Counted from the first letter of the stretch, positions 1-4,690 are shown. The stretch is 6,821 nucleotides of DNA from Candidatus Zambryskibacteria bacterium RIFCSPLOWO2_01_FULL_47_14 (GCA_001824005.1 MHWG01000023.1:1-6821); one strand, 5' to 3'. Notes: generated from the letters alone by a model not told the origin. Translations and numbers: made by a program.

Positions 1-1
1 A

Positions 2-91
2 ACCGACATAGACCTCGGCGTGCCGGAAAGGGGCACCATAAACGGCCTCTGCTCCATGGGCATGTACCGCTTCGTAGTGGAGTTTAGATAA
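2..91 (+). CDS. C-terminal fragment of an unrecognised protein (5' end outside window)
   Basis: Frame 2 is open from the window edge to a TAA at 89-91 and encodes 29 residues ending in ...GLCSMGMYRFVVEFR. The other frame that ends nearby gives a basic, low-complexity peptide, so this frame is the likelier one. The peptide looks like the tail of a folded protein: mixed hydrophobic residues, a glycine-rich turn and a final beta-like strand. I cannot assign a family from so little. The stop lies 7 bases from the 3' end of the convergent tRNA gene, with no room for a separate terminator. Confidence 0.45.
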   Translation, partial: TDIDLGVPERGTINGLCSMGMYRFVVEFR

Positions 92-98
92 AATTTCA

Positions 99-170
99 TG
101 ACCTCACGGGGAATCGGACCCCGGTTCCGAGCTTGAGAAGCTCGTGTCCTAGCCGCTAGACGATGAGGCC
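99..170 (-). tRNA. tRNA-Glu, anticodon CUC
   Basis: Read on the minus strand, the 72-nt gene folds as a complete cloverleaf. The acceptor stem is GGCCUCA/UGAGGUC (one G-U pair). The D arm is of the GUCUAGCGGCUAGGAC type, as in bacterial tRNA-Glu. The anticodon stem is CGAGC/GCUCG with loop UUCUCAA, giving anticodon CUC (reads GAG). The T arm is CGGGG-UCCGAUU-CCCCG and the discriminator is A. The base after the discriminator is U, so CCA is not encoded and must be added by a CCA-adding enzyme. tRNA-Glu(CUC) is normally a second Glu isoacceptor beside UUC. A plausible promoter lies 11 nt upstream. Confidence 0.95.
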
Positions 171-181
171 GTAACAAGAAC

Positions 182-210
182 ACTTTACAGATAAATTACT
201 TGATTTTCAA
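182..210 (-). promoter_or_regulatory. Promoter for tRNA-Glu
   Basis: On the minus strand, TTGAAA (205-210) and TAAAGT (182-187) are separated by exactly 17 nt. The -10 element ends 11 nt before the mature tRNA 5' end, giving a predicted leader of about 4-5 nt. The -35 differs from TTGACA at one base and the -10 matches at 4 of 6. The -35 overlaps a CTTGA-N3-TCAAG dyad at 199-211. Confidence 0.55.
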
Positions 211-236
211 GACATGAATCCGTCTTGAATTCAAGA
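199..236. promoter_or_regulatory. Paired CTTGA/TCAAG dyads between divergent promoters (candidate operator)
   Basis: Two similar dyads are visible: CTTGA-N3-TCAAG at 199-211 and CTTGA-N2-TCAAG at 224-235. Each covers the -35 box of one of the two divergent promoters. An overlapping longer inverted repeat, TCAAGAC (207-213) with GTCTTGA (222-228), could also form. Part of the pattern is expected because -35 boxes contain TTGA, but the second half of each dyad is not explained that way. No regulator gene is identified. Confidence 0.35.
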
Positions 237-253
237 ATCGCACGTCTTATAAT
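225..253 (+). promoter_or_regulatory. Promoter for the 260-483 RNA
   Basis: TTGAAT (225-230), a 17-nt spacer and a perfect TATAAT (248-253) predict a start near 260, which is where the first long RNA helix begins. The -35 sits inside the perfect 14-bp palindrome TCTTGAATTCAAGA (223-236). The element is divergent from the tRNA promoter, with the two -35 boxes only 14 bp apart. Confidence 0.65.
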
Positions 254-259
254 ACGGAT

Positions 260-483
260 GCGGGGTAGGGTTGGTTTTGAGCACGGCTTGGGACTCCACT
301 CCCACCCGTCCACAAAAGTCCAGCCAACCCTCTCCGCTCCAGCTCTTTCGGTATGAAGTCTGCTACAGTAAAGACTTCATGCATTTGCTAGGCCACACAC
401 TATTGTTCCGGATGTTCCGGACGGCTTCATTGGTTCGTCCACCCGTTTGCACAGGCACTTCCTCCGGGAAGGCCTTTTTGTTT
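260..483 (+). ncRNA. Unidentified structured small RNA, about 225 nt
   Basis: This segment has its own promoter and intrinsic terminator. The 5' domain (260-337) is one extended hairpin: 260-274 pairs with 324-337 (14 pairs, one G-U, one bulged U), TTTTG 275-279 with CAAAA 313-317, ACGG 283-286 with CCGT 306-309, and TGGGA 289-293 with TCCCA 300-304. The second domain has CCAGC 339-343 pairing with GCUAGG 387-392 around a perfect 9-bp stem (353-361 with 372-380). A third region offers alternatives: CCGGA/UCCGG (408-420) competes with GGACG/CGUCC (419-440). I do not see the hallmark motifs of SRP RNA, RNase P RNA or tmRNA, and the ends do not pair as in 6S RNA. The open frame from TTG 271 through it reads across the helix and terminator and is probably not translated. 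It could instead be a leader of the toxin-antitoxin operon. Confidence 0.55.
453..483 (+). terminator. Intrinsic terminator of the 260-483 RNA
   Basis: GGC (454-456) plus CTTCC (458-462) pair with GGAAGGCC (467-474), with a TCCG tetraloop and one bulged A, followed by TTTTTGTTT. This is the best terminator on the + strand and separates the RNA from the toxin-antitoxin operon. Confidence 0.8.
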
Positions 484-488
484 ATAAC

Positions 489-547
489 TTGCATTAGTAA
501 TAAATATGATATGATAACGTCATATAAATTATTAATTAATCATATGA
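489..547 (+). promoter_or_regulatory. Toxin-antitoxin promoter/operator region with ATATGA repeats
   Basis: Five copies of the half-site ATATGA or its complement TCATAT lie in this AT-rich stretch: 504-509 and 509-514 (direct, sharing one base), 520-525, 540-545 and 542-547. The last two form the palindrome TCATATGA over the antitoxin start codon. Ribbon-helix-helix antitoxins usually bind short repeated half-sites and repress their own operon, so this is a good candidate operator. A weak promoter is possible: TTGCAT 489-494 with TATGAT 510-515 (spacer 15). No Shine-Dalgarno sequence precedes the ATG at 544. Confidence 0.5.
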
Positions 548-774
548 CTAAGAACGTTACCATATCAGTACCAATCACCAAGGATCAGGAGCAGTTTATC
601 GAGAGGCGCGTAGAGAGCGGGCTCTCAGCCAATAAAGCTCATGCCGTAAGGCAGGCCTTGGAGGTACTGCGCGAGGAAGACTGGCGGGAATCTTTAAGGC
701 GCGCAGAGGATGATGTTCGTGCCGGAAGAATCTACTACGGGGATCTGGATAAGCTCTCAAGAAAGTTAGGATGA
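544..774 (+). CDS. Type II antitoxin, ParD/CopG-like ribbon-helix-helix protein
   Basis: The protein has 76 aa. Residues 3-10 (KNVTISVP) form the DNA-binding beta strand typical of ribbon-helix-helix repressors, followed by two helices (about 12-25 and 30-43, with SANKAHAVRQALEVL). A charged C-terminal tail (about 45-76) should wrap the toxin. Such antitoxins neutralise their toxin and repress the operon as dimers. I start it at ATG 544 because an upstream in-frame extension would translate the structured RNA and its terminator. There is no Shine-Dalgarno sequence, so translation may be leaderless or weak. The stop overlaps the toxin start in ATGA, indicating coupling. The protein could equally be filed as a RelB-type or generic RHH antitoxin. 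Confidence 0.85.
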   Translation: MTKNVTISVPITKDQEQFIERRVESGLSANKAHAVRQALEVLREEDWRESLRRAEDDVRAGRIYYGDLDKLSRKLG

Positions 775-1037
775 TTGAAGTCGGATATGCTTCCGAATTT
801 GTAAGACTCTACAGTAAACTGGAGCCGGGTTTGCAGTCGCAGGTCAAGCAGGCAATCAGCCTATTCAGGCACAGAAGCAATCACAAGAAACTCCGGGTAC
901 ACAAGCTGCATGGAAGAGAGGATGGGAAGTTTGCTTTCTACGTCAATTACAAATATAGAATAATATTCGAATATCTGGACAGAGGAAATAAGCGGGCCGC
1001 GTTGCTTCAAGTCGGTGATCACGGCATATATAAATAA
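771..1037 (+). CDS. Type II toxin, RelE/ParE superfamily
   Basis: The protein has 88 aa, a normal length for this fold. Two N-terminal helices (about 6-36) are followed by a beta-sheet core with KLRVHKLHGR (40-49), FYVNYKYRIIFEY (56-68) and LLQVGDHGIYK (78-88). Basic residues K45, R49 and R63 and the C-terminal H84/Y87 sit where RelE/YoeB/YafQ-type mRNA interferases carry catalytic residues. This supports ribosome-dependent mRNA cleavage over the gyrase-poisoning ParE mode, but the two cannot be separated from sequence alone. It overlaps the antitoxin stop (ATGA) and carries an AGG just before its ATG, so the pair is translationally coupled. It is intact, with no frameshift or truncation. Confidence 0.85.
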   Translation: MIEVGYASEFVRLYSKLEPGLQSQVKQAISLFRHRSNHKKLRVHKLHGREDGKFAFYVNYKYRIIFEYLDRGNKRAALLQVGDHGIYK

Positions 1038-1049
1038 AGGGTAAAGGGT

Positions 1050-1072
1050 ACTTAGAAACTAAGTTTCCAAGT
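1050..1072 (-). other. Hairpin favoured in the minus-strand RNA
   Basis: Arms 1050-1059 and 1063-1072 pair with one asymmetric position (1054/1068). This is an A-C mismatch in + RNA but a U-G wobble in minus RNA, so only the minus transcript forms an unbroken 10-bp stem (3-nt loop). It follows the 1089-1134 hairpin in minus orientation and is itself followed by a U-rich stretch. It may be a secondary terminator or a 3' UTR element. Confidence 0.35.
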
Positions 1073-1088
1073 AAGAAAGGGAACGAAT

Positions 1089-1134
1089 AAGGACCGCGAG
1101 CACAGCCCTTATACGGGACGCGCTCGCGATCCTT
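1089..1134. terminator. Large hairpin between convergent genes, folds best on the minus strand
   Basis: Arms 1089-1103 and 1120-1134 form a 15-bp stem enclosing a CCC/GGG inner stem (1106-1108 with 1115-1117). Two positions (1094/1129 and 1102/1121) are C-A or A-C mismatches in + RNA but G-U or U-G wobbles in minus RNA. It starts immediately after the TGA of the minus-strand small ORF (1136-1138) and could also end the toxin-antitoxin transcript, where TTTT follows. The U-tract is short in both directions, so terminator efficiency is uncertain. Confidence 0.55.
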
Positions 1135-1135
1135 T

Positions 1136-1351
1136 TCACATACCGTTTCTGTCGACGAATTTCCTGATTTCCTGAAGGCGGCGGCCTTCGCTGCAGCTTC
1201 TCCTGAACCACTCTTCGTCCATCCCTTTCGGAAGGAAGGGGTACTCTGGTCCATGGCAATACCCACAGCCGCAATGGTGCTCGAGGTACGTGAATTCGTT
1301 GCTTGGCGGTTGGACCGCCAAGTGCCACTGCAATGAATTTTCTCTTAGCAA
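1136..1351 (-). CDS. Possible small cysteine-rich protein, unknown function
   Basis: The frame encodes up to 71 aa. There is no ATG start; TTG codons at 1351, 1333 and 1321 are possible. TTG 1333 (65 aa) may be preferable: a weak AAGAG lies upstream, and TTG 1351 falls inside a palindrome. The peptide looks protein-like: a hydrophobic beginning, then the cluster HHCGCGYCH (residues 25-33; C27, C29, C32) with a fourth cysteine at C53, then an amphipathic helix (about 44-68). The cysteines and histidines could bind zinc or a metal cluster. Its TGA is immediately followed by a hairpin that folds best in this orientation, which supports a minus-strand transcript. I know no matching family. The alternative is that the transcript is a structured noncoding RNA, since hairpins also lie within the frame. 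Confidence 0.4.
   Translation of the reverse strand: MLRENSLQWHLAVQPPSNEFTYLEHHCGCGYCHGPEYPFLPKGMDEEWFRRSCSEGRRLQEIRKFVDRNGM
1302..1322. repeat. Perfect 9-bp inverted repeat, 3-nt spacer
   Basis: Arms CTTGGCGGT (1302-1310) and ACCGCCAAG (1314-1322) are perfectly complementary. It lies inside the possible small minus-strand ORF near its 5' end, so it could fold in that mRNA close to the start, or belong to a structured RNA. Confidence 0.6.
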
Positions 1352-1366
1352 GAACGGTTCTTGCTA
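1346..1366. repeat. 21-bp palindrome (10-bp arms around one base)
   Basis: TAGCAAGAAC (1346-1355) and GTTCTTGCTA (1357-1366) flank a single G. This is either an operator-like dyad or a hairpin with an 8-bp stem and 5-nt loop. It covers the upstream TTG start of the small minus-strand ORF and lies about 70 bp before the consensus + promoter, so it could serve as a shared regulatory site. No U-tract follows on either strand, so it is not a terminator. Confidence 0.5.
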
Positions 1367-1418
1367 GGTTACGGCGGCTACAATAGGGGAGAGGAGTTGA
1401 AAAAGAGAGTTCTCAAAT

Positions 1419-1434
1419 CCGAAGGGTTCTTCGG
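1419..1434. repeat. Short hairpin CCGAAG-GGTT-CTTCGG
   Basis: A 6-bp perfect inverted repeat with a 4-base loop ends two bases before the -35 box of the next promoter. It has no U-tract and may be a protein-binding site or a remnant hairpin. Confidence 0.4.
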
Positions 1435-1436
1435 CA

Positions 1437-1465
1437 TTGACATTGATTCATAGTGTGACTATAAT
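1437..1465 (+). promoter_or_regulatory. Perfect sigma-70 consensus promoter
   Basis: TTGACA (1437-1442), a 17-nt spacer and TATAAT (1460-1465) match the housekeeping consensus at all 12 positions. Transcription should start near 1472, giving a leader of about 28 nt before the ATG at 1500, which carries GGAGG at 1491-1495. It is the strongest promoter in the window. Confidence 0.85.
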
Positions 1466-1499
1466 TTCAAAAGAATTTTCACGGCACTATGGAGGACGT

Positions 1500-1811
1500 A
1501 TGGCTTCAATCGATGATCTGTTGAAAAAACAACGTCTGGAGCAGGAACGCGACGCAGTTAGGAGGGCTCTTTCAATAGAGAAAGAAGAGAAGGAGCAGAA
1601 AGATATTAAGGAGATCGAGGCACTTCAACGCGTCCTCGCAAAGATTGAGCTCGAGATCGAGAACTGGAGCCCAAACTTTGCGGAAGCTCCAAAAACCCCA
1701 CCGACTCCCGTTCTGTCGAACAGCTCATACCATGAGCCGATGCCGAGCGCGCGAGTAAAGTATCGCAGTTCATGGAACGAGGGCGCACCCTCAAGCAGGC
1801 GGCGGAGGTAA
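1500..1811 (+). CDS. Small coiled-coil protein with basic C-terminal tail, unknown function
   Basis: The protein has 103 aa. I start it at ATG 1500 because GGAGG lies 4 nt upstream and because an in-frame TTG at 1437 coincides with the -35 box of the consensus promoter. Residues 5-56 are a continuous charged helix (LLKKQRLEQERDAVRR... to ...IELEIENW) with heptad-like spacing, probably a coiled coil. Residues 57-85 are proline- and serine-rich and likely disordered, and the tail ends in SSRRRR. There is no signal peptide or membrane segment. The highly acidic/basic helix and arginine tail would fit nucleic-acid, ribosome or protein binding, but this is not specific. I recognise no family. It appears to be a single-gene unit bounded by its own promoter and the hairpin at 1834-1860. 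Confidence 0.7.
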   Translation: MASIDDLLKKQRLEQERDAVRRALSIEKEEKEQKDIKEIEALQRVLAKIELEIENWSPNFAEAPKTPPTPVLSNSSYHEPMPSARVKYRSSWNEGAPSSRRRR

Positions 1812-1833
1812 CACTCCTACCATCGGAAACTTC

Positions 1834-1860
1834 AAGCCCGGACCCACAAGGTCCGGGCTT
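1834..1860. terminator. GC-rich hairpin terminator between convergent genes
   Basis: An 11-bp perfect stem, AAGCCCGGACC (1834-1844) with GGTCCGGGCTT (1850-1860) and loop CACAA, lies between the + strand coiled-coil gene (stop 1811) and the minus-strand reductase (stop 1874). On + it is followed by ATTTCAAAATATTTT. On minus the following sequence is less U-rich, so it serves the + gene best but probably both. Confidence 0.75.
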
Positions 1861-1873
1861 ATTTCAAAATATT

Positions 1874-4168
1874 TTAAGCCGCTGCCTCCGCAGGCACCAC
1901 GTCGATTTCGCAGACACCGCCGGCGCAGGCAAGTTCCTTGGCACCTTGTGTCATGTCTTCTTGTTCGTAGATTATGAGCTTCGAGAAGTCGAGGTGTCCC
2001 AACTCTTTGACGCGCCTCTCGTATTCTTCTTTTGTTATCTCTTCGTACGGAGCGAGACGGTAGACGTGGTTGTCGCGTGGCAGGAAGGCGAGTCCGCCGA
2101 CAATATCCCAATTTTTATAAACGAAATTCGCCACCGAAACCCATTCATCATCGCCCACGTAGATGGTGACGGAAGGATTGTGCTCGGTGAAATGTACTTT
2201 AAGTCTCTTCCACTCCTCAAGCATCTCAAGCGCGGTCACGTCTTTGTTTACCAGCGCTCCCTCCGGCGCTTTGACTGGGAACTCCATGACCATGGTCGTG
2301 GCGTTGGCGGTAGAGTAGCCCACTTCGGGGAAAATCGGCACGCCCTGGCTCTTGGCAAGCTTCATCAGAGGATCATTGGCAGAAATGCGAACACGGCGAA
2401 TGTAATAAGGCGCGTACCAGGTATGCATGCCGCTTCCGACGCCTAAGAGTTGGCCGGAGTTGCCGTGGGGCTTGACGCAAGTGATGGCGGTGGACTCGTT
2501 CTTGCCGAAACGCTTGGCGTACTTCTTGTTGGCCTTGACCGCTTCTTCGCGGAGAGTCTCGAGGTTCTTGTCGTCGCGCACAATCTTGTTGTCGTAATAG
2601 CCGGTAATCGAGACGCCGAGGAGCTGCTCCTTCTCGCAATTATTCTTCCAACCCTTGGAGAGATAGCCAAAATCGGTGAGAGCGGCCTGATAGGTGCCAA
2701 GAAGGGTGGCTAAGCGCATTTTCCTCTTCATGCTCTCCATGTCGTCCTTGGGCCTGACCACGATCGAAGTAAGATTACAAAATTGTTTCGACTGGAGATA
2801 AATTTCCCCGCAAGGATTCACTCCCGGGAGCTTAGCCTTCTTCAAAACGTCCCAACGCCTCTTCGGCACCTGGAACTGGAGTCCGCCGCGGTTGAATATG
2901 CCCCTCTCGCCCGCGCGCGAAGTGACAAGCGCCGTCCATTCTTGAAGAAACTCTTCAGCAGTAGGTTTAACTTCATAAACTGCCGAGTTATTGGCCATCG
3001 AGCGCTGGCCCTCCGTCTGCCAGAAGGCGCCAGACTTCGCGTCGCGGACTTCCATATCGTCGAGAGCGGAAAGCGAGATTAAAGCCGAGCGGCGCACGCC
3101 GCCGGCCACTACGATGAGGCCGATCTGGCAGATGATGTCATGGAGGTCGAGAGTCGAGAGGCGCTTACCCTGTTTGGCAAGCATCTTGCGCTTGGTAAAT
3201 TGCATAAGCTCCTGAAGGGGAGCAGGGCCGGAAGCGCGGCCACCCATAGTTAGAAGCTTGGCTCCAGCCGGGCGGATCTTTGAATAATCTATCTCGACGT
3301 CGAAGCCTTTCTCCCATGCCTTGCAGGCGGCCACATAGGCATTGCACCAGCCCTCTTTGCTGTCTTCGACCACAATCTTCGGTGCAAACTTGCCGGTCTG
3401 TTTATGAATCTGGGGGAACTTGCCGACGTTCTCGGGCTCGACGGAGAAGCCACAACCAGCTCCGCACATAGAGACATACATAATCTCCGAGAGATCACGC
3501 CAAGAAGTGGGCGCAATGTAGGCGCAGTTGTAGGCGCAGACATTGGTCTTCCTCGCGGCGGAGCCTGCAGACCAGAGAAGGCGCATTGAGGGGCAGACTT
3601 CTTGATTCAAAATTCCTTCCCGCACTTCGGCGTATTCGCTTGAGGTAAGTTTGTCGCCGAGATTCTCTTTCATAAAATCCATGAAGCGGTCGATCGCCTC
3701 GACCCAAGTCTCTCGCCGCCCGATCTCCGGACTCCAGCGTGAGTAGAACTGATAGAAGATAAATTCCTGATACGGCGAGACGAAGTATTTGCTGCTCTCG
3801 ACAATCTTGTCCTTGATCTCTTGAGGCACGCGGCGCGTTTCTTCGCGCATCTTGGTGCGCTCGGCCCGGTAGAGGATGTAGGCTTTGGCCGTGGCGGTAA
3901 GCTTCTGGAGCATGAGCTCCATTTCGACGAGATCCTGAACGCCTTCGACTGTTGGCATGAATTTCTTGTCGTAGGATTGCCTCAAGAGGAGCTTCCTCAC
4001 GACGGAATCCGCCACCTTCTCCGCCACGCCGGGGCGATATTCTTTCGTTTCGTTCAAGGCCTTGGTGACCGCGTGCACGATCTTTGTCATGTTGAAGTCG
4101 ACCTTGCTGCCATCTCGTTTGATAATAAATTTCAATGCTCTCTCTGGCGTGACGGATTTAGTCTTCAT
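1874..4168 (-). CDS. nrdJ: Adenosylcobalamin-dependent (class II) ribonucleoside-triphosphate reductase with ATP cone
   Basis: The 764-aa cytosolic enzyme reduces ribonucleotides to deoxyribonucleotides by a thiyl radical generated from adenosylcobalamin. Residues about 10-102 form an ATP-cone allosteric domain (KRDGSKVDFNMTKI...). The core carries family motifs: NCAYIAP with C215 (one of the redox pair; C211 is close by), GCGFSVE (238-244), PAGAKLLTMGGRASGP (300-315), AGGVRRSA (355-362), NPCGEI with radical cysteine C453 and E455, FCNL with C464 (redox partner), and KPHGN (566-570). The CX4C C748/C753 near the end is the re-reducing pair. Motif order and the C-terminal CX4C fit the monomeric Lactobacillus RTPR type, which lacks an ATP cone. 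No intein or intron interrupts it. It lies 66 bp downstream of yqeY on the same strand and may share its transcript. No cobalamin riboswitch is seen upstream, and the ATG has no clear Shine-Dalgarno sequence. Confidence 0.93.
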   Translation of the reverse strand: MKTKSVTPERALKFIIKRDGSKVDFNMTKIVHAVTKALNETKEYRPGVAEKVADSVVRKLLLRQSYDKKFMPTVEGVQDLVEMELMLQKLTATAKAYILYRAERTKMREETRRVPQEIKDKIVESSKYFVSPYQEFIFYQFYSRWSPEIGRRETWVEAIDRFMDFMKENLGDKLTSSEYAEVREGILNQEVCPSMRLLWSAGSAARKTNVCAYNCAYIAPTSWRDLSEIMYVSMCGAGCGFSVEPENVGKFPQIHKQTGKFAPKIVVEDSKEGWCNAYVAACKAWEKGFDVEIDYSKIRPAGAKLLTMGGRASGPAPLQELMQFTKRKMLAKQGKRLSTLDLHDIICQIGLIVVAGGVRRSALISLSALDDMEVRDAKSGAFWQTEGQRSMANNSAVYEVKPTAEEFLQEWTALVTSRAGERGIFNRGGLQFQVPKRRWDVLKKAKLPGVNPCGEIYLQSKQFCNLTSIVVRPKDDMESMKRKMRLATLLGTYQAALTDFGYLSKGWKNNCEKEQLLGVSITGYYDNKIVRDDKNLETLREEAVKANKKYAKRFGKNESTAITCVKPHGNSGQLLGVGSGMHTWYAPYYIRRVRISANDPLMKLAKSQGVPIFPEVGYSTANATTMVMEFPVKAPEGALVNKDVTALEMLEEWKRLKVHFTEHNPSVTIYVGDDEWVSVANFVYKNWDIVGGLAFLPRDNHVYRLAPYEEITKEEYERRVKELGHLDFSKLIIYEQEDMTQGAKELACAGGVCEIDVVPAEAAA

Positions 4169-4185
4169 TTGAGATCTGCTAACTA

Positions 4186-4211
4186 ATAATAGGTTTACAT
4201 ATTTTAATACA
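4186..4211 (-). promoter_or_regulatory. Possible weak promoter for the reductase
   Basis: On the minus strand, TATTAT (4186-4191) lies 17 nt before the reductase ATG and would give a leader of about 11 nt. The sequence upstream offers only poor -35 boxes (TTGTAT-like, spacer 15-16). The gene may instead, or also, be read through from yqeY. Confidence 0.3.
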
Positions 4212-4234
4212 AACTGTTTATAAAAAGTTGGGGA

Positions 4235-4690
4235 TTAGTATTGACAAAGTTTGTCGAGTATAGCTTTGACCAGAGTGCCATCAGCCTTGCCCTTGAGCTC
4301 TTTCATGATCATGCCCATAAGTTGGCCTTTAGATTTTGGATCCGCGGAAACTCCTTCCAACTTCGCCCTTACAAACTCAAGAACTTCCTCCTCCGTCATC
4401 TGGACTGGGAGATAAGTTTCAAGAATCGAGAGTTCATTTTTCTCGGCTTCTGCCAGATCAGGCCGAGAACCTTTCTCAAATTGTTCGATGGAGTCCTTCC
4501 TCTGCTTCACACCGCGCGAGATTACCGCGAGAGCTTCATCATCTGTAAGTTCTTCATCCGGCTTCCTGCCCTTGGCCACCAGCTCATTGGTAAAAGAGGC
4601 CATCAAACCTCGAAGGACAGATAGCTTCGTAGCTTCCCTAGCTTTCATAGCTTCAACCATCTGCACTTTGATATCAGTTTGTAGCGACAT
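4235..4690 (-). CDS. yqeY: GatB/YqeY domain protein
   Basis: The protein has 151 aa, the usual full length for the stand-alone YqeY family. It is related to the C-terminal tRNA-interacting domain of the GatB subunit of Asp/Glu-tRNA amidotransferase. Characteristic stretches are an N-terminal helix with AMKAREATKLSVLRGLMASF (14-33), ISRGVKQRKDSIEQFEKGSRPDLAEAEKNE (56-85), the LPVQMTEEE turn, and the terminal GKADGTLVKAILDKL helix. It is soluble. Its cellular role is not well established; tRNA binding is inferred from the GatB homology. Its start is 14 bp from the divergent rmuC start, so the promoter must overlap the rmuC start region. A TAATAT element 6 nt before the ATG suggests a leaderless mRNA. 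The reductase lies downstream on the same strand. Confidence 0.9.
   Translation of the reverse strand: MSLQTDIKVQMVEAMKAREATKLSVLRGLMASFTNELVAKGRKPDEELTDDEALAVISRGVKQRKDSIEQFEKGSRPDLAEAEKNELSILETYLPVQMTEEEVLEFVRAKLEGVSADPKSKGQLMGMIMKELKGKADGTLVKAILDKLCQY

Noticed and set aside
99..170. tRNA-Glu as an integration site for the region to its right
   Set aside because: Elements usually insert at a tRNA 3' end, which here faces left (position 99). I saw no duplicated tRNA 3' fragment in the window to act as the other attachment site.
1136..1160. GACAGAAAC-like string on the minus strand resembling the 3' conserved part of RNase P RNA
   Set aside because: The matching 5' conserved GAGGAAAGUCC element and P4 pairing are not present in the region, so the resemblance is superficial.
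943..1266. Two other overlapping minus-strand frames (943-1266 and 1059-1328)
   Set aside because: One runs through the toxin gene in antisense and both run through the 1089-1134 hairpin. Their residue composition is arginine/proline/serine-rich and not protein-like; the 1136-1351 frame is the better candidate.
1437..1499. Upstream TTG start for the coiled-coil protein
   Set aside because: The TTG is the first three bases of the -35 box, and transcription should start downstream near 1472. ATG 1500 has a strong GGAGG.
1772..2446. 224-aa + strand open frame antisense to the reductase
   Set aside because: It lies opposite a highly conserved enzyme, and its start overlaps the coiled-coil gene and the terminator. 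The sequence is a shadow of the reductase codons with no recognisable domain.
4169..4234. Cobalamin riboswitch upstream of the B12-dependent reductase
   Set aside because: Only 66 bp separate yqeY and the reductase, they are AT-rich and show no extended structure, and a cobalamin riboswitch needs about 200 nt.
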